Positions 1 through 12,760 are shown, counted from the first letter of the stretch. The stretch is 64,000 nucleotides of DNA from Chamaelirium japonicum (GCA_947650365.1 OX393555.1:15340251-15404250), one strand, 5' to 3'. Notes: generated by a model from the letters alone, not told the origin. Translations and numbers: made by a program.

Positions 1-3000
1 TAGCAATCTGAATAGCACTCCGGTTGTCACAGAAGAGAGGGGTCGGCCCGGATATCACCACTCCCAAGTCAAGCAGAAGACGTCGAAGCCAGACAATCTC
101 GGCGGTGGTGGAAGCCATAGCCCTGTATTCGGCTTCGGTGCTGGAGCGAGCCACAGACTCCTGCTTCTTGCTGCGCCATGAAATCAGGGAGTCACCCAGA
201 AACACACAGTATCCTGTAGTAGATCGACGAGTGTCTGCATCTCCTGCCCAATCTGCATCTGAGTAGGCGCGCAGTACCAACGGAGAGGTGGAGGGAAACA
301 GGAGTGAACGGGTGATGGTGCCCCGGAGGTAGCGGATAATCCGCAGAACAGCTGCATAGTGTACTGACCGTGGAGCCTGAACAAACTGACTGACAATGCC
401 AACAGCATGAGCAATGTCTGGCCGGGTCATGGTGAGATAGACAAGCATCCCAACCAACCTCTGGTAGCGGGAGACATCCTGGAGTGGCTCACCATCGGTA
501 GCGAGAAGCTTCAAATTGAGCTCCATGGGTGTATCAGCAGTACGTGTGTCAGTGAGGGCAGCATCAGTAAGAATGTCGGAGATATACTTCTGCTGGGAAA
601 CCAACAGACCACGAGCTGACCTGGCAATCTCAAGACCCAGAAAGTAGCGAAGAGAGCCCAGGTCTTTCATCTCAAACTGACTCTGGAGGTGCCGCTGGAG
701 AGAGGCGATGGTGGCACTGTCATCCCCAGTGATGATCATATCATCCACGTAGAGGAGAAGGACTGCAATGCCCTGACTGGAGGAGCGAGTGAACAGGGCA
801 TAGTCGGAGTGACGCTCAACAAACCCGGCGGCCAGAACTGCACTGCGAAAGCGCTCAAACCAGGCACGAGGAGCCTGCTTGAGCCCATAGATGGCCCGGC
901 GCAACCGACACACGTGTCCTGGAGGAACTGAAGTGCCCGGAGGAGGAGCCATGTAGACTTCCTCGGAGAGATCACCGTGAAGAAACGCATTGGTGACATC
1001 CATCTGATGGAGAGGCCACCCTCGAGCAGCTGCCACAGCTAAGAGGGTGCGCACAGTAGTCATCCGAGCAACTGGAGCAAACGTCTCCTCGTAGTCAATC
1101 CCATACTCCTGTGAGAAGCCACGAGCAACGAGGCGAGCCTTATGCCGCTCAATGGAGCCGTCAGGTCGAGTCTTGACCTTGAAGATCCACTTGCAGCTAA
1201 CAGGCACCACCCCGGGGGGACAAGGCACCAACTCCCAGGTCTGGGTCCGCTGAAATGCCTCAAGCTCAACTGACATGGCCTGCCGCCACTCTGGATGTAA
1301 TGCTGCCTCACGGTACGATTGGGGCTCCCGGTGAGTGTGAAGAGCAGTAAGGAAGGCCTGAAAGGATGGTGAATAGGAGACACTGGCAGAGAAGCCAGAA
1401 GAGTCAGGAGAGTCAGTGGGAAAAGCAGAGTAACCAAACCTGTCAGGAGAGTAGTCGTATCTGACTGGAGGGTGATGTTCGCGCGCTGGGTAGCGCCGAA
1501 CAGGAGCAGGATCCACGACCGGGGAGGAGGGAGCAGCAGCATCAGGCGAAGGAGTACCAGGGAGAACCGATTTGGGAGGGGGAGCTGCAGACCGACGTAC
1601 ATAGACACGAGTAATGGGTGGTGGAGGTGGTGGGGGTGGTGGCGTGGGGGACTGAGGAGGTGGTGGTGGTGGTGGCGATGGATACTGAGGAGGAGGTGGT
1701 GGTGGTGTAGTAGGCGTGGATGGAGCAACAGAAACCGGGGGTAGAACAGGGATGTGAAGATGTGAGGAGGGCGAGGAGGATGACGAAGTAGGCAAGGAAA
1801 GATCCCGAGACTCAGGAGCAAAATACGGGACATCCTCAACAAAGGAGACGTGACGGGAGACACGGATCCGACGAGCTAAGGGATCATAGCAGCGATACCC
1901 CTTATGCTCACGACTGAGCCCCAAGTGAACACACCTAACAGACCTCGCGGAAAGTTTGGTGCGCTCATGGGGAGGAAGAAGAACGAAGCACGTGCAGCCA
2001 AACGTGCGAAGAAGAGAGTAGTCAGGTGGGCTGGAGTGAAGGCGCTCGTGAGGGGTGGCACCGGACAGAGCAGATGACGGAGTGATATTGATGAGGTGGA
2101 CAGCCGTCATGACAGCTTCAGCCCAGTAGGAGTGAGGGACAGACGCAGAGAGAAGCAAGGCTCGTGCAGTCTCAAGGACATGACGATGCTTGCGTTCGGC
2201 AACGCCGTTCTGCTCATGGGTGTGGGGACAGGACTGCTGGTGAAGAGTGCCGTGAGACTGAAGAAGCTCACGCATCTCAGAGGAGAGATACTCCTTGGCA
2301 CAATCAGACCGAAAGGTCTTGATTCGCCGACCAAACTGGGTGTGTATCATAGTGGTGAATCGCCTAAAGATGTGGGGAATTTCAGACCGATGACGCATGA
2401 GATAGACCCAGGTGCACCTAGAATAGTCATCGATAAAACAAACATAATACATATAACCAGATAGAGATGCAACAGGAGCAGGACCCCAAATATCCGAATG
2501 AACTAAATCAAATAAAGCATTAGACTGGGAAGTACTAGCAGAAAAAGGAAGAGCTAGATGCTTTGCCAGTCGACAACCCGTACAGACAGAGAGGGGGGAG
2601 AAAGACGCTCGACCCAAAGCGCCCGAACGGAATACGCTTTTGAGTCGATCACTGGATATATGACCTAACCTTCTGTGCCACAGGTCGGCATCAGAGGTGA
2701 CAGACATGACAGACGCAACTGAAGACACATGGAGATGGTCCAACTGGTAGAGTCCTCCTGCCCTACGGCCCAGCCCAATCCTCTGACCCGTCCGCGAATC
2801 CTGCACAACACAAACAGAAGGGGTGAAGGTGACAGTCAGGCCAGAGTCGCAAAGAGAACTGATGGAAATCAAATTAATATTAAGACGAGGGGCATGATGG
2901 ACATGGGATAGGGTCAGGCGACCAGAAGGGTCAGAGGTGGTGGTGATGGAGCCACATTGCGGAATAGGGACGAGAGTCCCATCCGCAGTGCGAACCTCCT

Positions 3001-4239
3001 GGTGGGTGGTAGTGGGAGAACAGTCCGTGAGGACAGTGGAGTCAAAAGTAAGGTGACAGGAGGCACCCGAATCGAAGATCCATGGAGCAGTAGTACCAGA
3101 GGTGGCAGACAAGCCGTGCGCAGTCGCGGAGCCGGTGGAGGCTATGTGGCGGAGAAGGAGCTCCTCGAGGCGCTGAAGACGGTCCGGCTCAGGCGGCGAA
3201 GGAGCTGTGGGAGCAGTGGGGAGCGGCGAGGCCTCTGCAGTAGCCGCTGCACCACCAAAGTGGCGAAAGGAAGACGAACCACGTCCTCGGCCCCGTCCAC
3301 CTCGACCGCCGCGTCGATCGTCGCGAGAGGTCGAAGACCAGCGGGGGGATCGCTCATCCGGACCCCAGCGGGGGTTGCGTGGAGGACGTGTAGGGCACTC
3401 GCGCTTCATGTGGCCGGGCTCCTTGCAGTAGTGACAGAAAACAGCCTCATCGGAGAACCCGGCTGCCAGGACAGAATCGGAGCTAGGAGCAAGTGGAGGA
3501 GCACGAGCACCCTGAGTCTGAAGGCGGGTCTCCTCGTCGACCAAGGCGAGTAGGGCATCCTCGAGCCGAGGGAGGGGCTCACGGTGCAGGAGCTGGGCGG
3601 CTATGAGAGCAAAGTCTGGTCGAAGTGCTGCCAGAAACTGGTGCAGGTGGCCCTCGTCGAGGTAGCGCTGGAAGTCCCGGGAGCGGGGGCAGTCACACCG
3701 CTCCGGAATCAGTGAGTCCAGCTCATGCCAGTAGGCACTCATCTGACTGAAAAAGTCCTGAATGGTACGCTCCCCCTGACGGGCAGACTGCGAGTCGCAG
3801 ATGAGCTGATGCCGGCGGGCGCCGCCGCGCGGGAGAAAACGGTCCCGGAGATACTCCCACATCGCGCGCGCAGTCGGAAGGCGGCCGATGGGAGCAAGGA
3901 GCGGACGAGCAACCGAGTCCAGGAGGTACGCCCGGATGGCCTGATCGTGGCGGCGCCACGTAAGAGCAGCAACGGGGACGGCCGTGGTAGCAGTCGCTGC
4001 AGAAGATGCAGCACTGCTGGTGACAGAGGACGAGCCGGAGTAGTCAGTGGGAGGAGGATCCTCGCCGGTGATGTGACCCCACAGATCACGACTGGAGAGG
4101 GCGGCCTCGACGGTGAGGGACCAGTCAGGCCAGTCGCTGGCCGCCGACAACTGGAACGCGACCGCCTTCAGCGGTGGAGAGATCGCAGCAACGGTCGGGA
4201 CAGCTGGAGATGCCATGGAGGAGGCTGTAGGGTGTCGGG

Positions 4240-4745
4240 AGGGAATCGGGTGGGCTGAAGGGGATCGGGTGGGCTGTGGTGAGGGGATCGGAGGGCCGGT
4301 GGGGACTGGAGGGTGTGCGAGGGAGGTCGACGGTGATCGGAGGGGCCGGGGGGGGTTCGGGTGGGGTCGGGTGGGGTCGGGAGGGGTGCGGGTGGGGTCG
4401 GGGGGGGGTCGGGAGGGGTGCGGGTGGGGTCGGGGGGGGGTCGCCGGTGGCTGAAGGGGCCGGGGGGGGGAGCCGGCGGTGACCGGAGGGGCCGGGGGGG
4501 GCGGGAGAGGTTCGGGCGGTGGCTGGAAGGGCCGGGGGGGGACCGGCAGGGACTGGAGGGGCCGGGGGGGTGCGGAAGGGGTTCGGGTGGGGTCAGGAGG
4601 GGTCGGCGGTGGCTGGAGGGGCCGGAGGGGGGGCCGGCGGTTGCTGTAGGCCGGAGGGGGGGCTGCCGATCAGGTGAAGGCCGGAGGGGGGGCTGCCGAT
4701 CGGATGATGGAGGCCGGAGGGGGTTGCCGGAGGTGCTGCCGTCGC
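4240..4745. repeat. G-rich minisatellite in the copia leader
   Basis: Degenerate tandem repeats of GGGGTCGG and GGCCGGGGGGG type between the PBS and the gag region of copia copy 1. The equivalent leader of the element at 58406-63203 (62320-63045) is also a G-rich minisatellite with different units, so a repetitive leader is a family trait. The open frames through it are Gly- or Pro-rich low complexity and are not called as genes. Confidence 0.75.
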
Positions 4746-4763
4746 CCTAGAGCTCTGATACCA

Positions 4764-4893
4764 TGTTAGGAGACGACGGCTAGGGTTTGGAGAGGAACAG
4801 AATGATTCCATTGAGGGACTCAAGCCCAATATATATGTACAGTAAACCCGACCCGACTATACAGTAAACCCGACCCATTACATTACATTAACA
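4764..4893 (-). repeat. 5' LTR of copia copy 1
   Basis: About 130 bp, bounded on the plus strand by TGTTAGGAGA and ACATTAACA, so TG...CA. The PBS (reverse complement of GCTCTGATACCA) abuts its inner edge. It aligns with the LTRs at 51030-51157, 58406-58544 and 63065-63203, sharing the CTAGGGTTTGGAGA block and the CCGACCCGA blocks. Confidence 0.85.
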
Positions 4894-6961
4894 GTGGTTA
4901 TTTATTAGAATCTCCTGAATAGTTGTACAACAATGTGTAGAATAAGGTATTCAGTTTCTAAAGTATATACTACCCCTCATTTATTCCTCGGTGATATAAA
5001 AAAGTGGGGAATAAGGGAGCCCCCATCTAAGGGATGAAAGAAGCCAAAATACCTGGTACACACTTTAATCCATGGATGGGGTTTGATGAAATAATCGATG
5101 AGTATTTTTAATCTCCTCTATAAATTGGTTGGAATCACGAACACATCCCAAACATGCTCCACCACTTAGCTAACTGACATAAAATACAGAGTTGCTTCAA
5201 GGAACTAGATTTGTATGGTATATGAAATATGAACATAGTACGTTATGAATCATTTTTAGTATCCTAGTGATAAATGGATTGCGAAAGATTTTGAAATATA
5301 ATTTATTGATTTTGCTACCACGGATGCAAGGGTTTACTAGGGCTTTCCTCATACGCAACACACCCAAACTTACCTTGCTTTTGGTGAGAAATGGGCAGGG
5401 GTTGATTAGGGTGCGAAAACAAAACCCAGTTTTGGTGAGAAGTACGCATGGGTTGGATAGGGCTAGTGAGTCTATTTGAGGTGACATATTACTATGGAGA
5501 CCAATTGGAGTGACAAGAAGATGAGGGTTCACACACCAAATTGGACGAGGGCATGCCACGAAAATAGTCTAATAAAAGAAGAGGATTAGATTTACCACTT
5601 TGAATATTGGGATTTTAACTAGCAAGAGTAGTAAATTGGTGTATATAATGATGACTAGAGTTGACAGTATTTCCTCAGAAGAAACCAAATGGAAAGGAGG
5701 AAAATCTAAGAAAGGCGAACAGAACGAATCAGACCTAAATTAGACCCGAATGAAACCAAAATCTATTAAACAGGATTAGCCAAACCAGATTTGAATTTAT
5801 ACATATTTCTGATTTTTAATACTTTTTTCCCAAAACGACCAAATCGGCCAAACTCGAACCGTTGGATCTATCTGTTTTTCACTCAGTCTGAACCTCAACT
5901 AGAATTCTCAAACATTGGCTTAAAAAATTAAGTGATGGAGTTTAGGTGTAATATTGGCTTTAGGTGAGGACATCACTAATGTAATTAGTGCGTATATACC
6001 ACAAATGGGATTGGATAAAAGAGTTAAAAGAATTTTTGGGAAGAAATTAAAGGAGGAAGAATATTCGCAAGTGGTGATTTAAACCGTCTTTTTGGAATCT
6101 CTCAAAACATTGGGTGGCAAAATTACGAGAGATAGAGCGACATAAGAGTATACTAGATGAAGTGTTGGAGCTGCACCAAGTGAGGGCAAAATGATGGAGA
6201 ACAAAATATGATGGTATGGGGCATGTACAATGATGAGGAGAGGATGTCTCTATTAGGATAGGTTTTTGGATTACTGTGGAAGGGTTACGAGGAGGGGAAG
6301 ACCTAAAGAGCATTAATGGAACTTGTTAGAAAATATATAAAAAGATTTTAGTGACTTCAAAAATGGCCCTGAACAAAAATGACTAGCAAAGAAGGATTAG
6401 GGTGACCTCAAATACATGGAATCGGGCTTCATGTTTATCATTATGGTATTTGCCTTGTTTGTATTTCGGCAAATACTTCCTTGGCTTTCGACAATAGGAT
6501 GTAACGATGGCATGCAATGTGGTACTGTGGTACTTTCATTATCCTAGTTACAATCATTTTCTAAAAGATTTTTAGGCAAAGTGTTGATGAGGTACTTGCC
6601 ATATATCAATACCAGTTAAATGTTTTGTCAATGCAGTTTGATCTAGCTGTAGTATAAATAAGCGGCACTCGTCTATTTAATGACTTATTTTTCTAACGAT
6701 TCCTTAAGCCTGCCCTTCGTAATCTTAGCAAACCCACCCTGTACGGGTCTTACACCCATCATTTGTCATGTGGTAGACGACTAGACGGGGTGAGTCGATC
6801 GTTCGTCATTGCATCCAAGCTAACTGATGTTGCAAGCATTGATGCATCACATGTATAATATGATGTATGTCGAATGTATATTATCCTATATGCTTGCATT
6901 TAGAAATCGAGATAAAGTTGATACTAGACTCACTTCAGGAATGAAAAAGGGAATATATTCT
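4894..6961. other. Gene-free AT-rich stretch
   Basis: No gene, RNA or clean element recognised. Around 5970-6420 the text faintly resembles decayed coding DNA of a retroelement, but no motif is firm enough to name it. Confidence 0.5.
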
Positions 6962-7080
6962 TGTTGAGAAAGTCCACCGGTTAGTCTCACATCGTTGAAG
7001 GGGGCACCTATCGCCCGCTTTATATACCCTCTGTGGACCTCCCCTTATGACCCGGGTTTAGGGTGTGAGGATATCTAACA
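6962..7080 (+). repeat. Solo TRIM-type LTR
   Basis: A 119-bp block from TGTTGAGAAAGTCC to GATATCTAACA. It contains the TATATACCC and GTGGACCTCCCCTTA blocks that also mark the LTRs of the TRIM at 55875-56228 and the split TRIM around the copia element at 58406-63203. No partner LTR or PBS follows it and I see no matching 5-bp flanks. It is most like the right-hand LTR at about 63277-63393. Confidence 0.7.
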
Positions 7081-7149
7081 TGCTTTCCGACCCATCTCTA
7101 TACATTAACAGTTCTATTCAATGCTCTATGCTGCCTGATTTTTATTTTG

Positions 7150-7737
7150 GGCAATTTTATTCACCCCAAAAATTCTAAACTTACCCCCATTTCCCCAAGT
7201 TCCCCCTCCCTTTTATCTATACTTTTTTGGATGACAAGTATGCCCTCCACCTACCCCATTTCATACTGCACACCCCACCTCCCGCCCTTACCCCATCTCA
7301 TACCCCACTGGCCTCTCCTTTATATCCCACCTCCCTCCCCTCCTTCCCCATTGCTTGAGCTGTCGCCACTGCCTTTGCCTCCCACATCACCGGAGCCGAT
7401 ATCGCCTCCCCTCCCCCCCTTTCCCCATCACCTCATTCCATATCATTGCCGCATCCGCCTCCCCCGTTAGAGGTGATGGGGAAGGAGGAAAAGGAGGGCA
7501 AGGTGAGGTGGCAGCGGCTCCGGCAAGGAGGATAAGGAGGTGGGGGACGTAGTAGCGGCTCCGGCAATGGGGAAGGAAGGAGGAGGGAAGCAGGTGGTGT
7601 ATGAAAGTGCGGAAGCAGGTGAGGTATGGGGGAGGGTAAACTTGTCATTAATAATAACAATAATAAGGGGTGGGAAAACACGGGGGCAATGGGAAACGGG
7701 GTGAACTCATCAATTTTGGGGGTGAATAAAATTTACC
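7150..7737. mobile_element. Non-autonomous terminal-inverted-repeat element
   Basis: The left end GGCAATTTTATTCACCCC pairs with the right end (reverse complement GGTAAATTTTATTCACCCCC), and the complementarity continues inward through a run of CCCC and TTCCC blocks. TTTTG flanks both ends (7145-7149 and 7738-7742). The interior is a pyrimidine-rich half followed by a purine-rich half. Open frames inside are low complexity. Superfamily not assigned. Confidence 0.65.
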
Positions 7738-7742
7738 TTTTG

Positions 7743-8486
7743 CCCCTTCCTCTCTTTGTATGTGATATCACTGCAGCCTGCTTGATTGATGTTTTGATCT
7801 GATTCTGTTTTTCATCATTCGAGGTTTTGGTTGGGGAGTCCCTCATCAGACAGACGGAACCGGGGAAAGGAATCGCAGGACTCTTTGGCAAAGACATATC
7901 TATGTGAGCAGACTGCAGCGAAATCCCGGCAGGTGTATGAAACATTTTACCATTCCCATCCATCATAATAAAAGCCCCAGGTTTAATATTTATCATCAGA
8001 GTGTTTTGATTGCTGTTTCTCTCTCATGTGCTTTCAATGTCACTCTCCCACTCAGGGAACAATCAAAGCTGTTATCTTGGCAGCCTACAGCCATTGATCG
8101 AGATTCCACGCCTGTAAGAGAATCAGATTGCCCTCTCATCAAGGCTTGTATGTCGGAGGTGCTGTCATTTTGCCGTGCAAATGATGTGTGTACATCTGCT
8201 TGCACATGTAACGTGCAATTAAAATTTCATGTGTTTAGGTAAAGTTTTATTTGCACAGTTTTATGTGCAAAAACTGTACAAATTAAGCCAGTGTGCATCT
8301 ATTTACATACATCACGTCTCATTAGCCAAACAATTCTAAACTGTTTGCTCATGTGCTTTCAGAATCAGACGCTAAAAACACAGGAACCAAACGACCTCTT
8401 CATTTCTCCAGGTCTTGAGAAAGGTTGGCTTCTAAATTTGAGCAGGTGAAAGAGCACAGAACTTCATGACCCAAGTTTGCAGTAGG
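7743..8486. other. Gene-free stretch
   Basis: Moderately complex sequence with overlapping short frames on both strands around 7733-8242, none with a recognisable domain. No splice-linked exon chain is evident. Confidence 0.4.
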
Positions 8487-8785
8487 GTTTTTTTGACTCA
8501 CCCCCCCCACTTTTATGTCAAAATTTGAGTTACACCTCCATTTTCTAAACATTTGACTTTACGCCTCAGTCCTGTCACTTGACGGTGAGCAACCTATTAA
8601 AAGTGGGTGTAATTCAATAAAAACAACCCAATCCTAACGGGTTGCTCATGGTCAGATGACGGATTGGGGGGGTAAAGTAAAATTTTTTAAGAAGTGGGGG
8701 TGTAACTCAAAATTTTTTATTTTTTTTTGAAAGGTGGTGTTACTCAAATTTCAACAGTAAGGTGAGGGTGTGAGTTTGACTCAAC
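8487..8785. mobile_element. Palindromic MITE
   Basis: The left arm GACTCACCCCCCCC...TTTGAGTTACACC pairs with the right arm GGTGTTACTCAAATTTC...GTGAGTTTGACTCAAC. The arms are roughly 100 bp and the whole is about 300 bp with no coding capacity. A foldback MITE is the simplest reading; the TSD is not clear. Confidence 0.6.
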
Positions 8786-8795
8786 CCCTTGCAAT

Positions 8796-9035
8796 AAGCT
8801 TCCCACCAGTAATAGGTGAGTTGGTAAGCAACTGATTCTTTGGTGAAGAGGTTGTGGGTTCAATTTCTTCCCTCTCTTTTGTTACTCAGGAGTACGATGG
8901 ACGACTTATGAGTGGGTCAGTGCGCATTCTCAGGGAGATTAGTCCAAGCCCAAAGTGGGTCCATTGCCCGAAAGGTTTCGGAATAATCGCCAATGTCAAA
9001 AAGAAAAGAAAACGTTCGCAAAAACATACGAGTGC
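8796..9035 (+). mobile_element. tRNA-derived SINE candidate
   Basis: The left end has a tRNA-like pol III promoter pattern: GGTGAGTTGGTAAGC (A-box-like) followed about 40 bp later by GTGGGTTCAATTTC (B-box-like). A non-tRNA body follows, up to an A-rich stretch AAAAAGAAAAGAAAACG near 9000. No flanking duplication could be fixed. Confidence 0.45.
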
Positions 9036-9365
9036 CTAGCTTAATCCGGTGGGTGTACATAGAGTGGGCCAAAACTTAAAACCAGTGAAAACCCTTCTCT
9101 TTAAAACACAACTAGATAAACCCACACAACCTTTGATACTCATTAACATATAGCTCTAAACATGAACCTATCAGATTTATTCTATCAAACCCATCAGCCA
9201 CTGAATCTACTCCACCATCCTGAACCAAGCCCACCAACCTGACCTGCTCCAATTTTCCCAAATAAATTTGCAGGCCCGAAAACCATCCTTTGAAAAGGTT
9301 TTTAGGGCACTTTTGGCGTTGGTTTTTGCACCAGATTTTGGATTAAAATCGGTTCCACTTACCTA

Positions 9366-9390
9366 ATTATTATTATTATTATTATTATTT
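9366..9390. repeat. (ATT)n microsatellite
   Basis: About eight consecutive ATT units. Confidence 0.9.
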
Positions 9391-9404
9391 GAGAATTCCT
9401 CAGC

Positions 9405-9535
9405 GTCTCATCTGAAGGAGGGTTAAGAAAAGCTCCCTATCAGTTATTAATTTGATGCAAATGGGAATTGATCCCAGGTCTCGGGTAATAACCCCCTGAG
9501 ACTTTACCAACTCACCTATCTGGCGCTTACTGACC
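9405..9535 (-). mobile_element. tRNA-derived SINE candidate, minus strand
   Basis: The reverse complement shows GGTGAGTTGGTAAAG (A-box-like) and GGGATCAATTCCC (B-box-like) at tRNA spacing. This is the same head pattern as the candidate at 8796-9035 but in the opposite orientation. Confidence 0.45.
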
Positions 9536-9659
9536 AAATTACTTTTGAAATAAGATATCGGGCTTATTTAGGATCTAGTTAGAAAGTTGGGTTTTTAAAA
9601 TGAAAATCTGAAAATAACCAAAACTCAAAGAAGGAAAAAAAAAAAAGCTTTTGGGCAAC

Positions 9660-10620
9660 TTTTGGATTCTTGATGTAGGGCATCAAAATGGTAATGAAGG
9701 GAGAATATTGTGAAAAAACTTTGTTTGGCAGAGAAACTATTGGAGAAAATATTATAGGGATAATGTTATATAGAAAATATATTGTTGAGAGAAAATTACT
9801 ATAGAAGGGAAAACATATTGGAGATATAAAAAATATTGCAGATAGAAGATGTTGAAGAAAGAAATTTTTTCAAAGAGAATATATTAGAGAGGAAGTATTG
9901 TAGAAAGAAAACAATGTTAACAAATGTAGAGGAAAAATATTGTAAAAAGAGATGATATCATAGAGAAAAAAATGTTGTAGAGAGATTATTGTAGAGGAAA
10001 TGTTGTAGGGAGAAATTATTGTAGAGAGCAAAAATGTTATAGAGGGAATATATTGTAGAAAAAAAAGTTGTTGTAGAGGAAAAAAATATTATAAAGAATG
10101 TTGTAGAAAAAATGTCATAAGAAAACATTTTTAGACAAAACATCAAAGAGGGGAAAAAATATTATAGAAAGAAACTGTTTGAGAGAAAATATTGAAGGGA
10201 GAAAATGTTGTAAAGAAATTTTGTATGGAGAAACAAATAATAGAGAAAATATTATAAATAAAAAATAGTATAGAGGAAATATTGGAGAGAATGAATGTTG
10301 TAGAGAGAGAAAATATTGTAGAGAAAATATCATAGCAAGGAAAAATATTTATAAGATAGAAAATTTGGTCGAGAGTAGACATATTACATAGAGAATGTTG
10401 TAAAGGGAGAAAATATGGTGGGAAAATGTTGTGTTGAGAAAAAATATTGTAAAGAATGTTGTACAAAGAAAATGTTGTAGAGATAATATTTTAGAGAGAA
10501 TGTCATAGAAAGAAGAGAAAATATTGTAGAGAGAATATCTTTGAAATAAAAAATATTTCAGAGAGAGGAAATATTGTAGAGAGAAAATGCTCTAAGAAGA
10601 AATATTATGGGGTAATGGGT
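9660..10620. repeat. Degenerate AT-rich array
   Basis: Nearly 1 kb in which GAGAAAATATTGTAGAGA-like units (about 15-20 bp) recur with heavy drift and irregular spacing. It is strongly purine-rich on the plus strand, which creates long Phe/Ile/Ser-rich frames on the minus strand that are not called as genes. Confidence 0.75.
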
Positions 10621-10794
10621 GTTAGGTCCTAGAAAACAGATCGTTTTGACTAAGAGGCTAATTTTGTTTGTCTGTTTACAGTAAGTCCATTAAACCAAAG
10701 TAGGTGAAAAGCTAATTATTTTCTATCTTTTCAACAATACAATGATCACTTTGAAATGAGTTTTGATGACAAGATTTTTTTAAATAGCAAATGT

Positions 10795-11190
10795 ACCCTT
10801 GTGCCAATCCGCCCTCATCTTGCTGGAACCCCTCCACCCCCATCCTCTCATATCCCACCCCTTCCTTTTCCTCTCCCTCCTCACTTGTCGGAACCTACTC
10901 CAACACCACCCACTCGTCGGAACCCCCTCCCTCATCCCACTTGTCGGAACCCTTTCCACCCCACCTTCGTCCCTTACACATTATCTATTCCTTTCTTCCT
11001 CGTCACTCGCTGGAACCCCTCCAACCTCTCCTTCCACTCGATGGAACCCATTTCGGCCCACCTTTATCCCTCACACAATGTCTCTTCCATTTTCTCTCCC
11101 TCATCACTTGTCAAAACCCCCTCCAAGTTCTCCTCCCAATCATCGGAACCCGCTCCACCCCCACATACACCCCTCACCGTGGTTGCTATA
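10795..11190. repeat. C-rich minisatellite
   Basis: Diverged repeats of a block like CACTCGTCGGAACCCCTCC with CCCCATCC spacers, about 25-60 bp apart. Three frames stay open across it and give Pro/Ser-rich low-complexity peptides, which argues for repeat expansion rather than a gene. Confidence 0.7.
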
Positions 11191-11640
11191 GTGAAATCAC
11201 TGTAGCACTGAATACCATCTAACATATTTGAGTATAATTTGAAATCAATGTAGCAACCATGGTGAATCACTATAGTTGCTACAATGAAATCACTATAAAT
11301 GCAATAGTGAAATCACTGCAGTAGTTATATTGATTTAATATGGAACTCAAATATACAAAATGATACTTAGAAAATTGAGTATCCTTGCAAATGGTACTCA
11401 AAAAATTGAGTATCATTTTATATATCTGAGTATCATTTTAAATCACTGTAGCAGCTATATGAAAATTATCATGTGGCTGCTACAATAATTTCACTTTAGC
11501 AGCTACATTGATTTAAAATGATACTAAAAAATATTCAATGCTACTTAGTGTTACAGTGATTTCACTGTAGCACCAACAATGATTTTACTTTAGCAGCTAC
11601 AGTGAAATCAATGTAGCGGTTATAGTAATTCCGTCTATTG
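11170..11640. repeat. Cluster of palindromic motif CTACAGTGAAATCACTGTAG, block 1
   Basis: Many variants of a near-palindrome (arms CTACAGTGA and TCACTGTAG around an AAA or TTT centre) occur in both orientations, interspersed with GAGTATCATTT-type words. It is the same motif family as at 13030-14080 and 44510-44730. It directly follows the C-rich minisatellite. Confidence 0.75.
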
Positions 11641-11929
11641 TTGTCGAAACAATGAGGGAGAGACATCTTTGGTTAACAGAGTGGTAATTTTATAAATATG
11701 ATAACTCTTCTGGGCATATGTGTCTTTTTTTCAATCGCTGGACTTAATGCAATTTGATCTTTTAATTTGGATCTATAACAAGATAATCTTTTCGTCACGG
11801 CCTACACTTAACGAAATCTTGTCTTGGGGACCTATCACTAAGTCCCCCAAATATTATAGAGAATACATGTAGAGATAATATTACGTAAATAATGTTACAG
11901 AATGAGAAATTATTGGAGTGAATAATATA

Positions 11930-12490
11930 GAACAAGTTAAAATTTGGGTCGGGCCACCTCATGCATAGTCTCGACCTGGCTCAAACTTATGAGTATGTCA
12001 ATACCTGATCTGGGCCCAAATTAAAATTTTCGGGCTTAGTCCAAACCCGACCTGAAACTTTTTTTATGAAGCTCAAATCCAAGCTCGGCCCAAATTAAGC
12101 ACGAATTTCTAGCACGGTGTAAGCTTAAATCTTTTTGTCTTCTCTTGATCACAGAATTAAAGTAGAAAATAACATGGATTATGATATACATTAAAATGGT
12201 ATAAGTGAAGTAATGCTCATAAAGTTCGAAGCATTGATATTTGTAAAATGGGTGCTTTTAAAATTATATATTCATTGTATATAAAAAAAATAAAAATAAA
12301 ATATTTTAGCTTCGGTTCGGGCTTTGGATTGGATTAGTTGTTATCCATATCCGGCCCATAACACAGCCATGCTCGAATGTTCGAATCCAGCCCGGCCCAA
12401 AGGCCGAGCTATCGTTGTCCAATCTAGACCTAAATTGCGTCCGGTCCGATGGGTCTCGCGCTGGCCTGAGCCCGTTAACAACCCTACGTC
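11930..12490. other. Possible hAT-like remnant rich in GGCCC and TCGGGC words
   Basis: The right end, read in reverse as TAGGGTTGTTAACGGGC, resembles the TAGGG hAT-type ends seen elsewhere in the window, and the body has the same CCCGACC/GGGCC word use. I could not find a matching left end. Confidence 0.3.
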
Positions 12491-12727
12491 TAACTCCTCC
12501 CGAGCCTATGTTGAGACCGTCGATTTCGGCTGAAGAATCCCTTAAAGAAAACTTCACATGATTCGATCTAGTTACGAGCTATACATCTTGATATTAGTGT
12601 TGAAGAATCCTTTAAAGAGCCAAAGCTTTTTTATCAAAAAACCAGAGTTTGTTGTTGAAGCTTCGGTTGCATATGTTTGCATGCTGACGTCATGTAAATT
12701 ATTCCAGATAATCTCTCACTCCACGAG

Positions 12728-12760
12728 GAGAGGAGGAGGAGGAGGAGGAGGAGGAGGATA
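12728..12760. repeat. (GGA)n microsatellite
   Basis: Eight to nine GGA units in otherwise AT-rich sequence. Confidence 0.9.

Larger units (their letters stand above)
1..4893 (-). mobile_element. Ty1/copia LTR retrotransposon, copy 1 (runs off left edge)
   Basis: Copia element read on the minus strand. From right to left it shows a short 5' LTR (4764-4893), a tRNA-Met-type primer binding site next to it (about 4746-4763), a G-rich leader, a gag region with a CCHC zinc knuckle (C-X2-C-X4-H-X4-C at about 3394-3435), protease and pre-integrase region (about 2560-3110), integrase (about 1880-2640), a proline-rich linker (about 1480-1860) and reverse transcriptase into RNase H down to position 1. 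The order PR-INT-RT-RH is diagnostic of copia. It is the same family as the complete element at 58406-63203. It looks broken, with several breaks; the 3' LTR lies outside the window, so age cannot be read from LTR divergence. Confidence 0.9.

Noticed and set aside
4113-4830. Overlapping Gly- and Pro-rich open frames on both strands
   Set aside because: They follow the G-rich minisatellite of the copia leader, are low complexity in every frame and have no domain.
5197-6313. Minus-strand frames of 88-120 codons
   Set aside because: No recognisable domain, AT-rich composition and no supporting splice structure or promoter.
9958-10466. Phe/Ile/Ser-rich minus-strand frames
   Set aside because: Artefact of the purine-rich degenerate array; no conserved motif.
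10756-11222. Three parallel Pro-rich frames of 130-149 codons
   Set aside because: All frames are open because of C-rich repeats; none has a domain.
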